Of a stretch of 37,755 nucleotides of DNA, positions 28,593 to 37,400 are shown piece by piece. Position 1 is the first letter of the stretch; each line of letters opens with the position of its first letter. Source of the DNA: a virus; the IMG/VR virus record IMGVR_UViG_3300049215_000840, positions 1-37,755 of that record, one strand, 5' to 3'. The notes under the pieces are model-generated. The model saw nothing but the letters and a program-made list of their open reading frames with translations. It did not search any database and was not told the origin of the DNA. Both the position numbers and the translations under genes were made by a program.

Positions 28593-28744
28593 CTCCCTCC
28601 CGCCTCAACTGCCTGCTGGAAGAGGCGGAGAGAATTCACGCGCAGCGCCAGCTTGATCTCATAGAGGCCACAAACCTCGGAATGGTCGGTGGCCAGAGCG
28701 CCGACTCACGCGTGGAAAAGCTCCTGGCGATCATCAATGGCTAA
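28347..28744 (+). CDS. -1 frame extension (GT-type T part)
   Basis: The -1 frame has no stop from before 28265 to 28744. Its last part, from about 28470, reads as a credible protein ('DQEITREVLSRWGGWCRQIARACC', 'DWDRCIRLTPSRLNCLLEEAERIHAQRQLDLIEATNLGM'). It overlaps the tape measure start by 8 bp. No good separate start codon is evident, so expression by frameshifting from the chaperone gene is likely. The true slip point could lie later than the candidate heptamer, because frame 0 still looks protein-like to about 28480. Confidence 0.55.
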
Positions 28745-31700
28745 TCTCATCGAGCTCATCATCAGCGCGGTCGGTGCCGACGACGCGGCCGCGTCGGTGC
28801 AGAAGGTCGCGGGCTCGGTGCGCCAGATGGCCCAGACGATCACCTCTGAGGCTTCGCCGGCGGCCGCCGGCCTCGGGGACTCGTTGGGCGATACTTCCCT
28901 TGTCATGAGGGACAAACTTGGGGGGGCGCTCGACGATACGACGAAGCAGCTTTTGGCATTCGGGCTGGCTGCGGTCTCGGTCCGGGGAATCTATGACGGC
29001 CTCCGAGACGCTGTCGGCGACGGGGCCGCTTTCGTCCAGCTTTCCCGTCGAACAGGAGAGAACGTCGCCGACCTGGTCGTCCTTCGCCAGGCATTCGAGA
29101 ACGCCGGCCTCGGGATCAATTACGTCGCGACTGCTTCCAACCTCCTGGACCGGATCCTGAGCGGAACTGCCGCTAACGGAAAACGCACCAATGAGGTCTT
29201 CCAGGAGATGGGGATCACGGTCGAGCAGATGCGGGAGCTTCCCTTTACCCAGCAGCTGCAGCTCCTGGCGACCGGCTTTGCCCGGCTCCCCGACCAAGCC
29301 GCTCGGGCCGGCGCGGCGATGGCCCTCTTCGGCCGCTATGCCGGGGGCCAGATGCTGCAGCTCCTCGGCGATGCCGATGCTTTCTCTCGGGCCCAGGACC
29401 AGGCCGGGCGCCTGGCCGATCGGATGCAGCTGGACGCTGCCGCCTTCAATGAGGTCTCGATGCGGCTTTCGGTTGTAAAGGTTCGCATTGAGGAGCTGTT
29501 TGTCGCCGCTGCAGAGCAGCTGCTGCCGACTCTCCAAGCCGTTGCAAAGGAGGCTTCGGGGATAAACCTGTCGGGCCTCGGCACCGTACTCGGAGATGTC
29601 GGGCCGACTTTGATCGGCGGCTTGGTCGCGGCGAAGATCACCGACAAGCTCGATCTGGCGCTCCTCAACTCCGCGGAGCGGTGGGGTGGCACGATGAGGG
29701 GCGAGCTTGCAGGGGTGGCGTCACAGTTTACCGGGGTCCTCGCCAACGTCCTTCCGGTCGGTCTCGGCGCCGCTGTCGCTGCCCAGCTCGTCATCGGGAT
29801 CTTCTCCGCGATGGAGAATGCCAAGGTGCAGGCCCTGATGGAGCACCAGCGGGCAGTCAGTTCCGAGGTCAATCCTGACATCCAGGCGGCCCAGGGAGTG
29901 ACAAGCCAGGAAGACGCTTCCCAGAAGGCGGCCGTAATCCAGGCGAGGATCCAGGAGCTCCAGCGGCAGAAGTCCGACCTCGAAGCTCGGGCAGCCTCCG
30001 ACCAGGCGACTTTCGACGCCTCTGGCGGCAGCCTTGGGGCCGTCGCTTCCCGCCTGGATTCCGAGCAGGAGCAGATCGCCCGGATCAACGAGGAGCTGGT
30101 CCAAAAGACGGCGCTCTACAAGGGATTGACGGACGCCCAGGAGGTCGCCGCTGCGGTTGCCCGGAATCAGCTCAAGGAGACAAAGGAGGCCCTGGAGCCG
30201 CTCGTCGCCAAGTTGGCTTCCCTCCGAGATGAGCATGACAAGCTGAGCCTCGACACCCTGGCTCCAAATCAGCAGGCGATGGTCCTCCAGGGTCGGGAAG
30301 CCTCGCTTCAGCGCCAGCTCGCCGCTGGGCCCCCGAAGGGCCTTTCGGGCGATGAGAGCGAGGCTTATACCCTCTCCATCGAGAACCAGCTCCTAGAGGT
30401 CAGGAAGCAGGAAAAGGACGTGGCCGAGAAGATGACCGAGGCGGCCAACAAGCTCAGTGAACAGGAGAAACAGCAGCTGGCGGCCGCCGAGAAGCGGGCC
30501 GTCTATGCGATGCAGACGCAGATCGAGGTCGCGAAGGCGGCCGGCGATGACGAGCTCGCAGAGAAGCTCAAGGAGCAGCTGGAACTCAAGGAGGCGATCT
30601 TCTCGATGTCCGGGCTGGACCTGCAGCTGGCCAAGCAGCGGATTGACGCCGAACACCGGATCTTCGAGCAAGATCAGGCGCAGAAGGAAGCGAAGGCGAA
30701 CATCGAAGCCGAACGGCTCTCCTTGGAGAATACGCTCGGGGCGATCCGAAAGAACCTTTCCGACCTCGAAGCCGATACCGACAAAACCGAGTCCCAGAAG
30801 TGGGAGGAGCGGAAGGCGGCGATCCAGAAGGAAATCGAGACGCTTCAGGCGGCGATCGCCGAGGACCGGCTGCTTGCCGCCCAAGCCAGGGCGAAGGGCA
30901 ACGACCAGGTCGCAAACCAGTATGACGCGAGTGCGAATGACAAATCGAAGCAGCTAGCAAGCGCACAGGGGGACGCTGCGCATCTCGGGCCCAACCCGAA
31001 CGACTGGATCGCGCAGACCCAGAAGTCCCTCTCGGCCCTGCAGCAGCAAATGGGGACGGTTGCCCAGCAGATCGCCCACAGCATTTCGAGCGTGATCGGC
31101 GGAGCTTTCGATTCGGTCGAGAACAACCTGACCAAGGTGTTCACCGGGACCGAAAAATGGCGCCAGGCGATCGGTCAGATCGGATTTAGCATCGAGAAGT
31201 CCATCGTCGGCGCGATCGTCGACATGGGAGTGAAGTGGGTCGAGAACCTGGTCATCATGGCGGCCCGGTGGGTCGCAACTCAGATCGGAATGGCGACAGC
31301 AGGAAAGGGCGTGGCCGCGGCCAATGTCGCCGCCCTGGTGCCGATCGCCATGGCGACCTCGGCAGTCTGGTCGGCCCCGGCAACCCTGGCGACCATTGCG
31401 ACTTTCGGTGGCGCGGCGGCCGAGGCTCCTCCCTCGATCGCGGCCGCCATGGCGACCTCGGCCGGGCTCTCTTTCGCCGGGTTTTCCTCCGGCGGTTATA
31501 CCGGCGAAGGCGGCGGCATCGTCCACCCGCGGGAGTTCGTCTTCTCGGCACCGGCAGTCAAGGCCATCGGGCTCCAGAATCTGGAGTCCGCGCACCGCGC
31601 CGCCCTCAACCCTGGAAACACCGGGGGCTTCGGCGGAGGGAGCCGAGCGAGCACAGCGAGGGAGCGCCCGCAGAACCATTATTGGTACTTCGACAAGACC

Positions 31701-31778
31701 GCATTCTCCAGCGCATTGGCCGGGGATATGGAGGGCATCGCCCACAGCGTTTTCGACAAGCGATCAAGGACTTCCTGA
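28737..31778 (+). CDS. Tape measure protein
   Basis: A 1013-aa protein from the ATG at 28737, the longest gene of the tail block after the tip gene. It begins with Mu-type tape motifs 'MANLIELIISAVGADDAAASVQKVAGSVRQM'. The first 310 residues are helical. A membrane-type helix lies at about 331-365 (TGVLANVLPVGLGAAVAAQLVIGIFSAMENAK). Long heptad-rich coiled coils run from about 385 to 770 (EQEQIARINEELVQKTALYKG; QKWEERKAAIQKEIETLQ). Hydrophobic segments at about 820-900 and a C-terminal 'GGYTGEGGGIVHPREFVFSAPAV' complete it. The protein fixes tail length (roughly 150 nm at 1.5 angstrom per residue, an estimate) and enters the host envelope with the DNA. Confidence 0.9.
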   Translation: MANLIELIISAVGADDAAASVQKVAGSVRQMAQTITSEASPAAAGLGDSLGDTSLVMRDKLGGALDDTTKQLLAFGLAAVSVRGIYDGLRDAVGDGAAFVQLSRRTGENVADLVVLRQAFENAGLGINYVATASNLLDRILSGTAANGKRTNEVFQEMGITVEQMRELPFTQQLQLLATGFARLPDQAARAGAAMALFGRYAGGQMLQLLGDADAFSRAQDQAGRLADRMQLDAAAFNEVSMRLSVVKVRIEELFVAAAEQLLPTLQAVAKEASGINLSGLGTVLGDVGPTLIGGLVAAKITDKLDLALLNSAERWGGTMRGELAGVASQFTGVLANVLPVGLGAAVAAQLVIGIFSAMENAKVQALMEHQRAVSSEVNPDIQAAQGVTSQEDASQKAAVIQARIQELQRQKSDLEARAASDQATFDASGGSLGAVASRLDSEQEQIARINEELVQKTALYKGLTDAQEVAAAVARNQLKETKEALEPLVAKLASLRDEHDKLSLDTLAPNQQAMVLQGREASLQRQLAAGPPKGLSGDESEAYTLSIENQLLEVRKQEKDVAEKMTEAANKLSEQEKQQLAAAEKRAVYAMQTQIEVAKAAGDDELAEKLKEQLELKEAIFSMSGLDLQLAKQRIDAEHRIFEQDQAQKEAKANIEAERLSLENTLGAIRKNLSDLEADTDKTESQKWEERKAAIQKEIETLQAAIAEDRLLAAQARAKGNDQVANQYDASANDKSKQLASAQGDAAHLGPNPNDWIAQTQKSLSALQQQMGTVAQQIAHSISSVIGGAFDSVENNLTKVFTGTEKWRQAIGQIGFSIEKSIVGAIVDMGVKWVENLVIMAARWVATQIGMATAGKGVAAANVAALVPIAMATSAVWSAPATLATIATFGGAAAEAPPSIAAAMATSAGLSFAGFSSGGYTGEGGGIVHPREFVFSAPAVKAIGLQNLESAHRAALNPGNTGGFGGGSRASTARERPQNHYWYFDKTAFSSALAGDMEGIAHSVFDKRSRTS

Positions 31779-31781
31779 GCC

Positions 31782-33833
31782 ATGATAGCCGTCACCGCAC
31801 TCGGCCAGAATTGCTGGCTCATTCCCTACGGTCCGAACACCGATGAGACGACCTCGATCAAGCCACGGATCGAGGTCGACGAGGAGCGCGGCCTGACCGG
31901 GCGCCAATCCCGGCGCCCCCAGGCGATGCTGCTGCGCTATCAGCTGACCTGGACCTGCCTTATGAAGGCAGAGGAATTCTTCCAGGCCCGCCGCGCATCG
32001 TTGTCATTCCAGGACGAGCCCCTGCTCGCCCCGTTTTGGCCGGCAGCCAGGGCTGTCGGCACAGAGCTGCCTGTGACGGCTGGCCTGACTGTCGCATGGA
32101 CGAACGATTGGGCGACCTGGGCAATCGCCCCTGAAGACCTTTCCGGCTTCGACTTCTATGCCCCGCTTCTCTGGGGGCGCTTCGCTCAGCCGGTCCGGAT
32201 GACCGGCGCGAACGGCAGTCATATCCTGTCGGAGTGGACGATCACTGAGGACTCTCCGATCGCAGCGGCGATCCAACCGCTGTCAGCCACTGATGCGACC
32301 TTCGACACTGCCGGGGGCCTCGCCGCTGCAATCTTCCCTTATGTCCCAGAGGTCAGCGATCCTCCAAAATCGGGGCTTGCGACAGTTCAGGCGACCCGGA
32401 AGGCATTCGGGCCAGGGCGGCAACAGTCGACCGAGTTCTATCCCCAGGATCCGGAGCAGGGCCTGCAGTTACAGCTCAAGTTCACCTGCAGCGCGGCTGC
32501 ATTCGGCTTTTTAGGCTGGTTGCAGCGCCGGGGAGGGTCCGCAGACCCCATATGGGTAGCGACGGGCCAGAACCTGGGTTTCCTGGCGGCGGACGCGGCT
32601 TCTGGCGCCATGAGCCTTGCCTTCGTATGCGCACCGCCGGTCGAGGTCGGCGACACGATCGCGCTCTATGGATCGGACGGCATAGTCGAGCTCAACCTGG
32701 TCCAATCGATCGCCGGTACGACGGTTGGCCTTGCGTTCCCATTGGCCAACGTGCGTCCCGCGGCCGCAACGATAGTCGCCCCCGCCATCCTGGCGAAGCA
32801 CTCCGATAAGGAGATTACGATCGACTTCCGTCGTGCCGACACCGACTGGACGGCCACGATCCCACTCAGCTTCGCCGAGGTCTCTGCGGAATATCAACCA
32901 ACCTCCGACGAGACCGTCGGGACGACCATCGGGAGGCTCCCGCCAGGAGCATGGCTTTTCGAGATCGAGCTCGACTATTCGGGCGCGACCCAAAGCTGGT
33001 ATTTTACGAACTTCGAGGGCGGAGTCACGACCCCCGACTCACAGGTCTGGGAATATCACGACTGCGGCTTCGACAAGCTGATCCAATCGCTCGATCTGGA
33101 GGATGATAACTGCAACCTCAATATCCGCTGGTGGGATGGCTGCCCATGGGAGAACTGGCTGCCTGGCAACCTCGCGGCGACCGGAACGCTGACCATCTAT
33201 CGCGCCCCCGTGGCTACGGACGGCGCGATTGGAGAGCAGGTCCAGAAATGGACCGGCACGCTCGGCAAACCGACCCGGAATGGCGCCATGCTCAAGGTCC
33301 AGGTCTTGGGCGCGAACAACGTCTTTGCACGGCTTTCGCCTCGTCAATTGATGTCCCCAGCCTGCGGGACGACTTTCTGCAGCGCCCGGTGCGGCCAGGT
33401 CCTGGCCAACTGGACCTTCAACGCGACGGTCACCGCGATCGGAGATAACACGCTGACGATTGGCTCGATCGCGCTCGCTATCGGAGGCGGGACACCGGCC
33501 GGGTTTGGGTTTCAGGACTGGTTTGCCCTGGGTTTCGTTCAGCTTTCTGGGCCGCCCCCGCTCCGCGCCGAGGTCCTGGGGTCGACGGTTCCCGACGAGG
33601 GTGGCAATATCCAACTCACCCTCGGACGGATGCTTAATTTCGAGGTCGGCCAGTCTGTCACTGTCGCTCCCAACTGCGACAAGCAGGCGGCGACCTGCCA
33701 GGCTTACGATCCCGACGCCAACCCTCTCGGGAAGTTCAACAATTATCTGCGGTTCCGGGGTTTTCCGCTCATGCCGGCGATCGATCCCTGCTTCATCATC
33801 CCTCAGCCGAACACGACCCCGGCCAAGAAATGA
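31782..33833 (+). CDS. Tail hub protein with BR0599-like C-terminus
   Basis: A 683-aa protein starting 3 bp after the tape measure. The N-terminal 480 residues are tail-type beta domains (MIAVTALGQNCWLIPYGPNT; RYQLTWTCLMKAEEFFQARR; two-copy 'W-F-I-LD-SGATQSWYFTNF'). The C-terminal 200 residues have 'PRQLMSPACGTTFCSARCG', beta strands, 'VTVAPNCDKQAATCQAYDPDANPLGKFNNYLRFRGFPLMPAIDP'. That is the phage BR0599/DUF2163 pattern. Cys 528, 533, 537, 632 and 639 include the C-x6-C spacing of the lambda gpL [4Fe-4S] ligands (205/212 there), so an iron-sulfur cluster is inferred. The protein would form the tail tip hub. It overlaps the next gene by ATGA. Confidence 0.85.
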   Translation: MIAVTALGQNCWLIPYGPNTDETTSIKPRIEVDEERGLTGRQSRRPQAMLLRYQLTWTCLMKAEEFFQARRASLSFQDEPLLAPFWPAARAVGTELPVTAGLTVAWTNDWATWAIAPEDLSGFDFYAPLLWGRFAQPVRMTGANGSHILSEWTITEDSPIAAAIQPLSATDATFDTAGGLAAAIFPYVPEVSDPPKSGLATVQATRKAFGPGRQQSTEFYPQDPEQGLQLQLKFTCSAAAFGFLGWLQRRGGSADPIWVATGQNLGFLAADAASGAMSLAFVCAPPVEVGDTIALYGSDGIVELNLVQSIAGTTVGLAFPLANVRPAAATIVAPAILAKHSDKEITIDFRRADTDWTATIPLSFAEVSAEYQPTSDETVGTTIGRLPPGAWLFEIELDYSGATQSWYFTNFEGGVTTPDSQVWEYHDCGFDKLIQSLDLEDDNCNLNIRWWDGCPWENWLPGNLAATGTLTIYRAPVATDGAIGEQVQKWTGTLGKPTRNGAMLKVQVLGANNVFARLSPRQLMSPACGTTFCSARCGQVLANWTFNATVTAIGDNTLTIGSIALAIGGGTPAGFGFQDWFALGFVQLSGPPPLRAEVLGSTVPDEGGNIQLTLGRMLNFEVGQSVTVAPNCDKQAATCQAYDPDANPLGKFNNYLRFRGFPLMPAIDPCFIIPQPNTTPAKK

Positions 33834-34270
33834 TTCCGCCCGACAAATTGGCCGCTCTCGAAGCGGCCGCCAGCTCTTGGGATCGTACCCCATTTTGCGA
33901 GGGATCGCCCATTAAGGGAGCTGGGGTGGCGTGCCATCATCTCGCCGCCGAGATCTATTTCGAGGCGGGTCTTTTGCCGCGGATTGGGATTCCCAACGGT
34001 CCATCGAACTATCGAGGGCACGCACGCAGCTTGATTGTGGAATGGGTCGAGAGCAGCGGCTATTTCATCGCCGTCGCTGGCCCTCCCGAGGCCGGCGATC
34101 TCCTAGGCTTTAGGATCGGGAGAACAATTCACCACGCGGCGATCCAGCTCTCCGGCCGTCGGATCGTCCACAGCATCAAAGGTCACGGTGTCCAGATCCC
34201 TCCGGCAATCTCCGGGGTCTGGACCAAGCGCCTGGACAAGATCTGGAGGCTAAAGGAGTTCGCACTATGA
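33830..34270 (+). CDS. NlpC/P60-like tail peptidase
   Basis: A 146-aa protein, ATGA-coupled to the hub gene. The catalytic Cys region is 'GAGVACHHLAAEIYFEAGLLP' (C35). 'PPEAGDLLGFRIG' (85-97) and the His region 'TIHHAAIQLSG' (H101/H102) follow, in the order Cys, GD-LLxF, HhA-I seen in NlpC/P60 proteins of phage tails. It would cut peptidoglycan stem peptides during injection. Length suits a single-domain tail peptidase (lambda K-like). It is the clearest cell-wall enzyme in the late region. Confidence 0.85.
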   Translation: MIPPDKLAALEAAASSWDRTPFCEGSPIKGAGVACHHLAAEIYFEAGLLPRIGIPNGPSNYRGHARSLIVEWVESSGYFIAVAGPPEAGDLLGFRIGRTIHHAAIQLSGRRIVHSIKGHGVQIPPAISGVWTKRLDKIWRLKEFAL

Positions 34271-34452
34271 GCCTGGATAATCAACCCACCCCGGTCAATT
34301 TGGTCCCGTTCCAACAAGAGAACGTCTCGACGAACCAGCAGGATATTCCGCTCCCATATTTCGCCGGGGAGCGCCTCATCGCCTTGCGATGGATATCGCC
34401 TGCCTTCAATGAGACGACCACCCAGGCGCAGGGCGCAGGCAAGAAGGGCTGA
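34267..34452 (+). CDS. Short N-terminal segment of the tip protein
   Basis: A 61-aa protein with an ATGA overlap to the peptidase gene. It reads 'VNLVPFQQENVSTNQQDIPLPYFAGERLIALRWISPAFNETTTQ', which matches the typical opening of J/TipJ-like tail proteins (a 'Q-IP---G---L--RWIS' segment). It ends QGAGKKG and stops with TGA. The frame is the same as that of the big tip gene: only TGA TCC separates it from the ATG of that gene. It could be a separate small tail protein, a readthrough product, or a split gene. Confidence 0.65.
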   Translation: MSLDNQPTPVNLVPFQQENVSTNQQDIPLPYFAGERLIALRWISPAFNETTTQAQGAGKKG

Positions 34453-34455
34453 TCC

Positions 34456-37400
34456 ATGGGAAGCTCCGGCGGCAAAGGAGGCAGCTCCTCCTCCCAGCAG
34501 AACCTCAATTATTATGGCAACCTTGTCGGAGCCATTGGTTGGGGGCCGCTCGACTGGCTGACCGCGATCATCTATAACGGAAGCTACCTCTGGCAATGCG
34601 CCGATGGGGTGCCTTTGGACCTGACGGCCGACGGGGTTGTCAATGCGGAGGGTTATATCGACCTGACAGGCGCTCTCCTCGATCCGACCGTGATCGGACC
34701 TGGCGGATATTTCCGCCTTTATCGCGGGCTCCCGAACCAGGCTGCTGACGGGGGCGCGCCTGGCCATCCACCTTACCTCGACACAATCATCGTCGTCGGG
34801 GTGAATGTCTTCTTCGGAGAGAATTCAGGCAGTGCTCCGAACTTCCAGATCATCGGTGGGCGCCTTCCGCGCATCGATACCTCGATCGTGGCTGCGGAGG
34901 ACAACATCGCGAATGACCGGCAGATCAATCCGGTCGCGGCATTGGCGGAGCTCCTGACGGACGACCGGGGTCTCGGGCTTTCGATTGATCAGCTTGATTC
35001 CGCCAGCTGGCAGGCTGCCGGCCATTGGGTTGCGCAAGACCAGGCGCATATGGACTTCTGTTTCTGTTCCCCACTGGTCAACGGGCAGGATGCTTTTAGG
35101 GAGATCGTTAAAACGTTTTTGGACCCGTTCAATGGTTACCTCCAATGGACCCCGGAGGGGAAGCTAGGCTGCTATATTTACGAGTGGGGGACCAATCCCG
35201 GAGGGCTGCCGACCTTCGACGGCCGCCATTGGATCGAAGACCCTGAGATCGAGGACGGCGATTGGCAGGACGTGAAGACGGAGATCATGGTCACGTTCAC
35301 CGATCGGGCCTATGAGTTCCAGACCAACTCCGTGCTGGTTCCCAATGTCCGGGCGCAAATTATCCGTCAGCTCGACGATCAAGGCAGGCTTGATCGGTCG
35401 AATATCACCCGCCAGGCGCAGGCGCAGAGCCAGGGCTTGGAATACAATCGGCGGATCGGCTCGGCTCCAGGATCCGGCACGATCAAGATCCGGGGGCCAT
35501 TCGCTGCCGGCCTTTCCGCTGGCTCAAAAATCCTGGTCAATGACAATCCCGAGCCAGCGGAATCAGGGGAAGCCCAGCTCTGCCGGGTCGAGAAGATCGA
35601 GCAGGACCAGAGCGACCAGGTCACACTCACTTTAACGACGGATCCGCTCCTGCCTGCCACGGCCTATTCGCCCGCCTGGATTTCCACCCTCCCTGGGACA
35701 CCCGTCGTCGCTCCGACCTGCTCGCCGATCCCTCATTGCCTTGGCCTTGCCCTTCCCCCGCTAGGATGGGGATATCCTCCGTCGGTCGGTTTTCTGGCCA
35801 CCCGGCCGAATTCGCAAGTTCTGGGATTTCATGTCCTTTTTGGAAGCGACCCCGATGGGGCGTTCGCCGACCTGGGGCTGCAGGTTGGATTCGCTGTTCG
35901 CTGTGGCCTGATCTCCGATATCGCCAGCGGGGATGCTACGATCCGGCTGCAACTGCTTGACGGAGCGAATGGGCCGGATGCTTACCTTGCGGCCAATACC
36001 CCAGGCGGAAACCTGGTCGAGGCCCAGGACAACGTTCTGCTCGTTGTGCTGGCGCAACTTGATGAATATGGGCGAGTCGCGATCGACGAGAACAATGATC
36101 CGATCATGGAGTTCTCCTCGGTCATCCAGAGGAGCGCCGTCGACTCCGATACCTTCGACTATTCGGTCCTTCGGGGCGTCCTCGGCACCTCTCCAGCTGC
36201 CTGGAACACCGGCGTTGCCGCCTGGATTGTTCCATTTGGCAACCTGGTGCCCTGGACCCATCCGCTATTTGGGTCCCTCCTTGGCTCGACCGGCTATTTC
36301 AAGCTCATCGATTACACCTCGAACGCGACCGACGAGAGCGATCCATCGCCAGAGGCGGACATCGTCTTTCCGGGATCCTATTCCCAAGCGCCTGGGTCCT
36401 CGGGCCCGGACGATGGGGTCACCCCAAACCCGGTGACTGGCGTCGGGATTACGACAGGGGTGGAGATGATCGTTCTTACCTGGTCGAACGAGACCAATAC
36501 CCCATTGGCCGCGACTCTCATCTATGAGTCCGACACTGACGTTATTCCAGATGAGCCGACCCTGTCAGTAGCTGCGCCGCAGGCATTCTTGTTTCGGAAT
36601 GGGGTGATCGAAGGGACGACCCGTTACTATTGGCTCCAGGAGCAGGCCGTTAGCGGTCGTCTCAGCTCTATCGTAGGTCCATTCTCAGCGACCGTCGAGA
36701 CCTGGCCGGTTGTCGCCGATATCGAGGCCACAATCACTGCCGAGACGGATGCCAGGATCTTGGCCGATACTACCGAGGCGGACACCCGCGCGACGGCCGA
36801 CGACGGCTTGGCGGCCGATATTTCAACAGAAGCCTCTGCTCGCGAGAGCGCCGATGGGACCCTTACCTCCAACCTTACGACTGAAGTCGCCGCCCGCGAA
36901 TCTGCTGATTCCTCCCTAGGAGCATCGATCACCGAGGAGGCAACTGCTCGGGAGACGGCCGACGATAGCTTGGCAGCCGAATATGTCCTTCAAGTTACTA
37001 CCGATGACGGCGGCGTCGAGCGGGTCGCTGGCTTCCGGATCACCAACCTCGGGGGTGCCGGCGGTTCCAGTGAATTTGTAGTCCAGGCCGACGTCTTTGC
37101 GGTCATCAATTCTGACGGCGACAGCGATAGCCAGGTCGCACCTTTTGCGATCGAGGGGGGGGTTGTCTACCTCAACACGGCAATGATCCAGGATGCCTCG
37201 ATCGTTGACGCGATGATTGGGTCCATGACCGCCGACAAGATCTCGGCCGGGACTATCGCGGCGGCTGTGGCTCTCGATTCCCCGCTTCTTTCAACCCTTG
37301 GGGCCGTCTATAACGACACCTTTGGGACATCGAGCTCCTTCCCAGCAACTGCTTCGCAGGTCAACTCCTGGAGCGGCAGCGCCTCGTCTTCGGCTTTGGA

